Program-made: the position numbers and the translations under genes
Notes under the pieces: generated by a model
Database searches by the model: none
The model's input: only the letters and a program-made list of their open reading frames with translations
What the model was told of the DNA's origin: nothing
Shown: in pieces, positions 6,280 through 6,651 of the stretch
Position numbering within the stretch: position 1 is the first letter of the stretch
Layout of the letters: every line of letters starts with the position of its first letter
Source: an uncultured Chloracidobacterium sp.
GTDB lineage: Bacteria > Acidobacteriota > Blastocatellia > Pyrinomonadales > Pyrinomonadaceae
NCBI GenBank assembly: GCA_937941715.1
Contig: CALDGX010000155.1
Location: 1 to 6,651 of the forward strand
DNA: 6,651 bases
Direction: 5' to 3'

Positions 6280-6396
6280 ACCACATAGATACATAGGCCA
6301 CGTATAGATGCTAATAGAATCATTCACAAGTCCATATTTCAGATTCGTCCGCTATGCTCTTTTAGTTTTCCTATGTTCTCTATGTGTCTATGTGGT
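6280..6396. repeat. Inverted repeat of 8-9-nt words (family C), one arm inside a gene
   Basis: The left arm 6280-6296 and the right arm 6380-6396 match at 16 of 17 positions, 83 nt apart. The right side extends as words CTATGTTCT (6371), CTATGTGT (6380) and CTATGTGGT (6388), with a further CTATGCTCT at 6352. The left arm lies in the divergent intergenic gap. The right arm lies within the coding sequence that starts at 6308. A short copy, CATAGATAC, occurs at 6252-6260 and again at 6284-6292; the first contains the photolyase start codon. Confidence 0.7.
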
Positions 6397-6651
6397 CGAT
6401 ATCCCGGCCCAGGACTTCCGAACACTAAAAGAAGGTATCGAATATGCCGAGGTGACCAAAGAGATTAGCGGTAAGTCGGTCAATATGAACATTCTTCGAC
6501 TTGATCTCAAAAAGATCCGCCTCGACGTCCATCATGCCAAGGACGCCGCCATCGGCACCGAAAAAACCTCGTCGATCGCTACGCGTCACGGCGCGTTTGC
6601 GGCAATAAATGCGGGGTTTTTCAGATTGGATAAAAGTGAATTTGCCGGTGA
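6308..6651 (+). CDS. Secreted phosphodiester glycosidase (NAGPA/DUF2233-like), 5' part
   Basis: The first 114 residues of a gene that continues past the right edge. The signal peptide has n-region 'YFRFVRY', hydrophobic core about residues 17-30 and a likely cut after A34 in 'IPAQD'. The mature part, 'NMNILRLDLKKIRLDVHHAKDAAIGTEKTSSIATRHGAFAAINAGFFRLD', is typical of the N-terminal section of phosphodiester glycosidase proteins (family of the lysosomal uncovering enzyme NAGPA; bacterial members are secreted). The 'AAINAGFF' strand is characteristic. The catalytic C-terminal part is not in the window, so activity and completeness cannot be judged. ATG 6308 is the only upstream in-frame ATG, and the ribosome-binding site is weak (AGG at 6295-6297). 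Residues 22-30 of the signal peptide are encoded by a repeat arm. The photolyase is divergent, 53 bp away. Confidence 0.82.
   Translation, partial: MLIESFTSPYFRFVRYALLVFLCSLCVYVVDIPAQDFRTLKEGIEYAEVTKEISGKSVNMNILRLDLKKIRLDVHHAKDAAIGTEKTSSIATRHGAFAAINAGFFRLDKSEFAG

Noticed and set aside
6255..6323. Photolyase start at 6323, adding 23 hydrophobic residues
   Set aside because: The extension is encoded by the left arm of an inverted repeat and overlaps the divergent gene; photolyases are cytosolic and do not need such a leader.

Overview
The window looks like a stretch of an ordinary bacterial chromosome, about 50-55% GC by eye, probably from an Acidobacteriota-type organism (Blastocatellia-like). 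That placement is my impression from three things: the protein mix, the REP style 'GCAGGCGAGGGCGCCTGC', and the word-like intergenic inverted repeats. No marker gene proves it.

Layout. Positions 1-882 hold a REP-associated tyrosine transposase gene (155-733) bracketed on each side by a pair of oppositely oriented REP-like hairpin units, a probable RAYT/REP locus. Immediately downstream, 888-3182 encodes a secreted GH20 beta-N-acetylhexosaminidase with C-terminal accessory domains. Three more plus-strand genes follow: a BCP-type peroxiredoxin (3201-3656), a small YggX-like iron-trafficking protein with two CxxC motifs (3753-4046), and a short arginyl/leucyl-tRNA-protein transferase (Ate/Bpt) family protein (4088-4756). 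Convergent to them on the minus strand is a class II CPD photolyase (4869-6254). Divergent from the photolyase, the 5' part of a secreted phosphodiester glycosidase (NAGPA/DUF2233-like) gene starts at 6308 and runs off the right edge. It has no stop codon inside the window.

Non-coding content. Besides the REP units, three gaps carry long inverted repeats built from tandem degenerate words: about 10 nt at 3655-3729, 9 nt at 4770-4846, and 8-9 nt at 6280-6396. They differ in word, but the first two share an outer end close to TTARCCRCAGAT and the third a related one. The right arm of the third lies inside coding sequence and encodes the hydrophobic core of the glycosidase signal peptide.

How the genes fit together. 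Peroxiredoxin, YggX-like protein and photolyase are individually linked to oxidative or UV damage, so the centre may be a loose stress-protection neighbourhood. Different strands and repeat-filled gaps argue against one operon. The hexosaminidase and the phosphodiester glycosidase both look exported and act on glycans. I see no rRNA, tRNA, CRISPR array or phage genes. The least explained parts are the REP arrangement around the transposase and the tandem-word inverted repeats.
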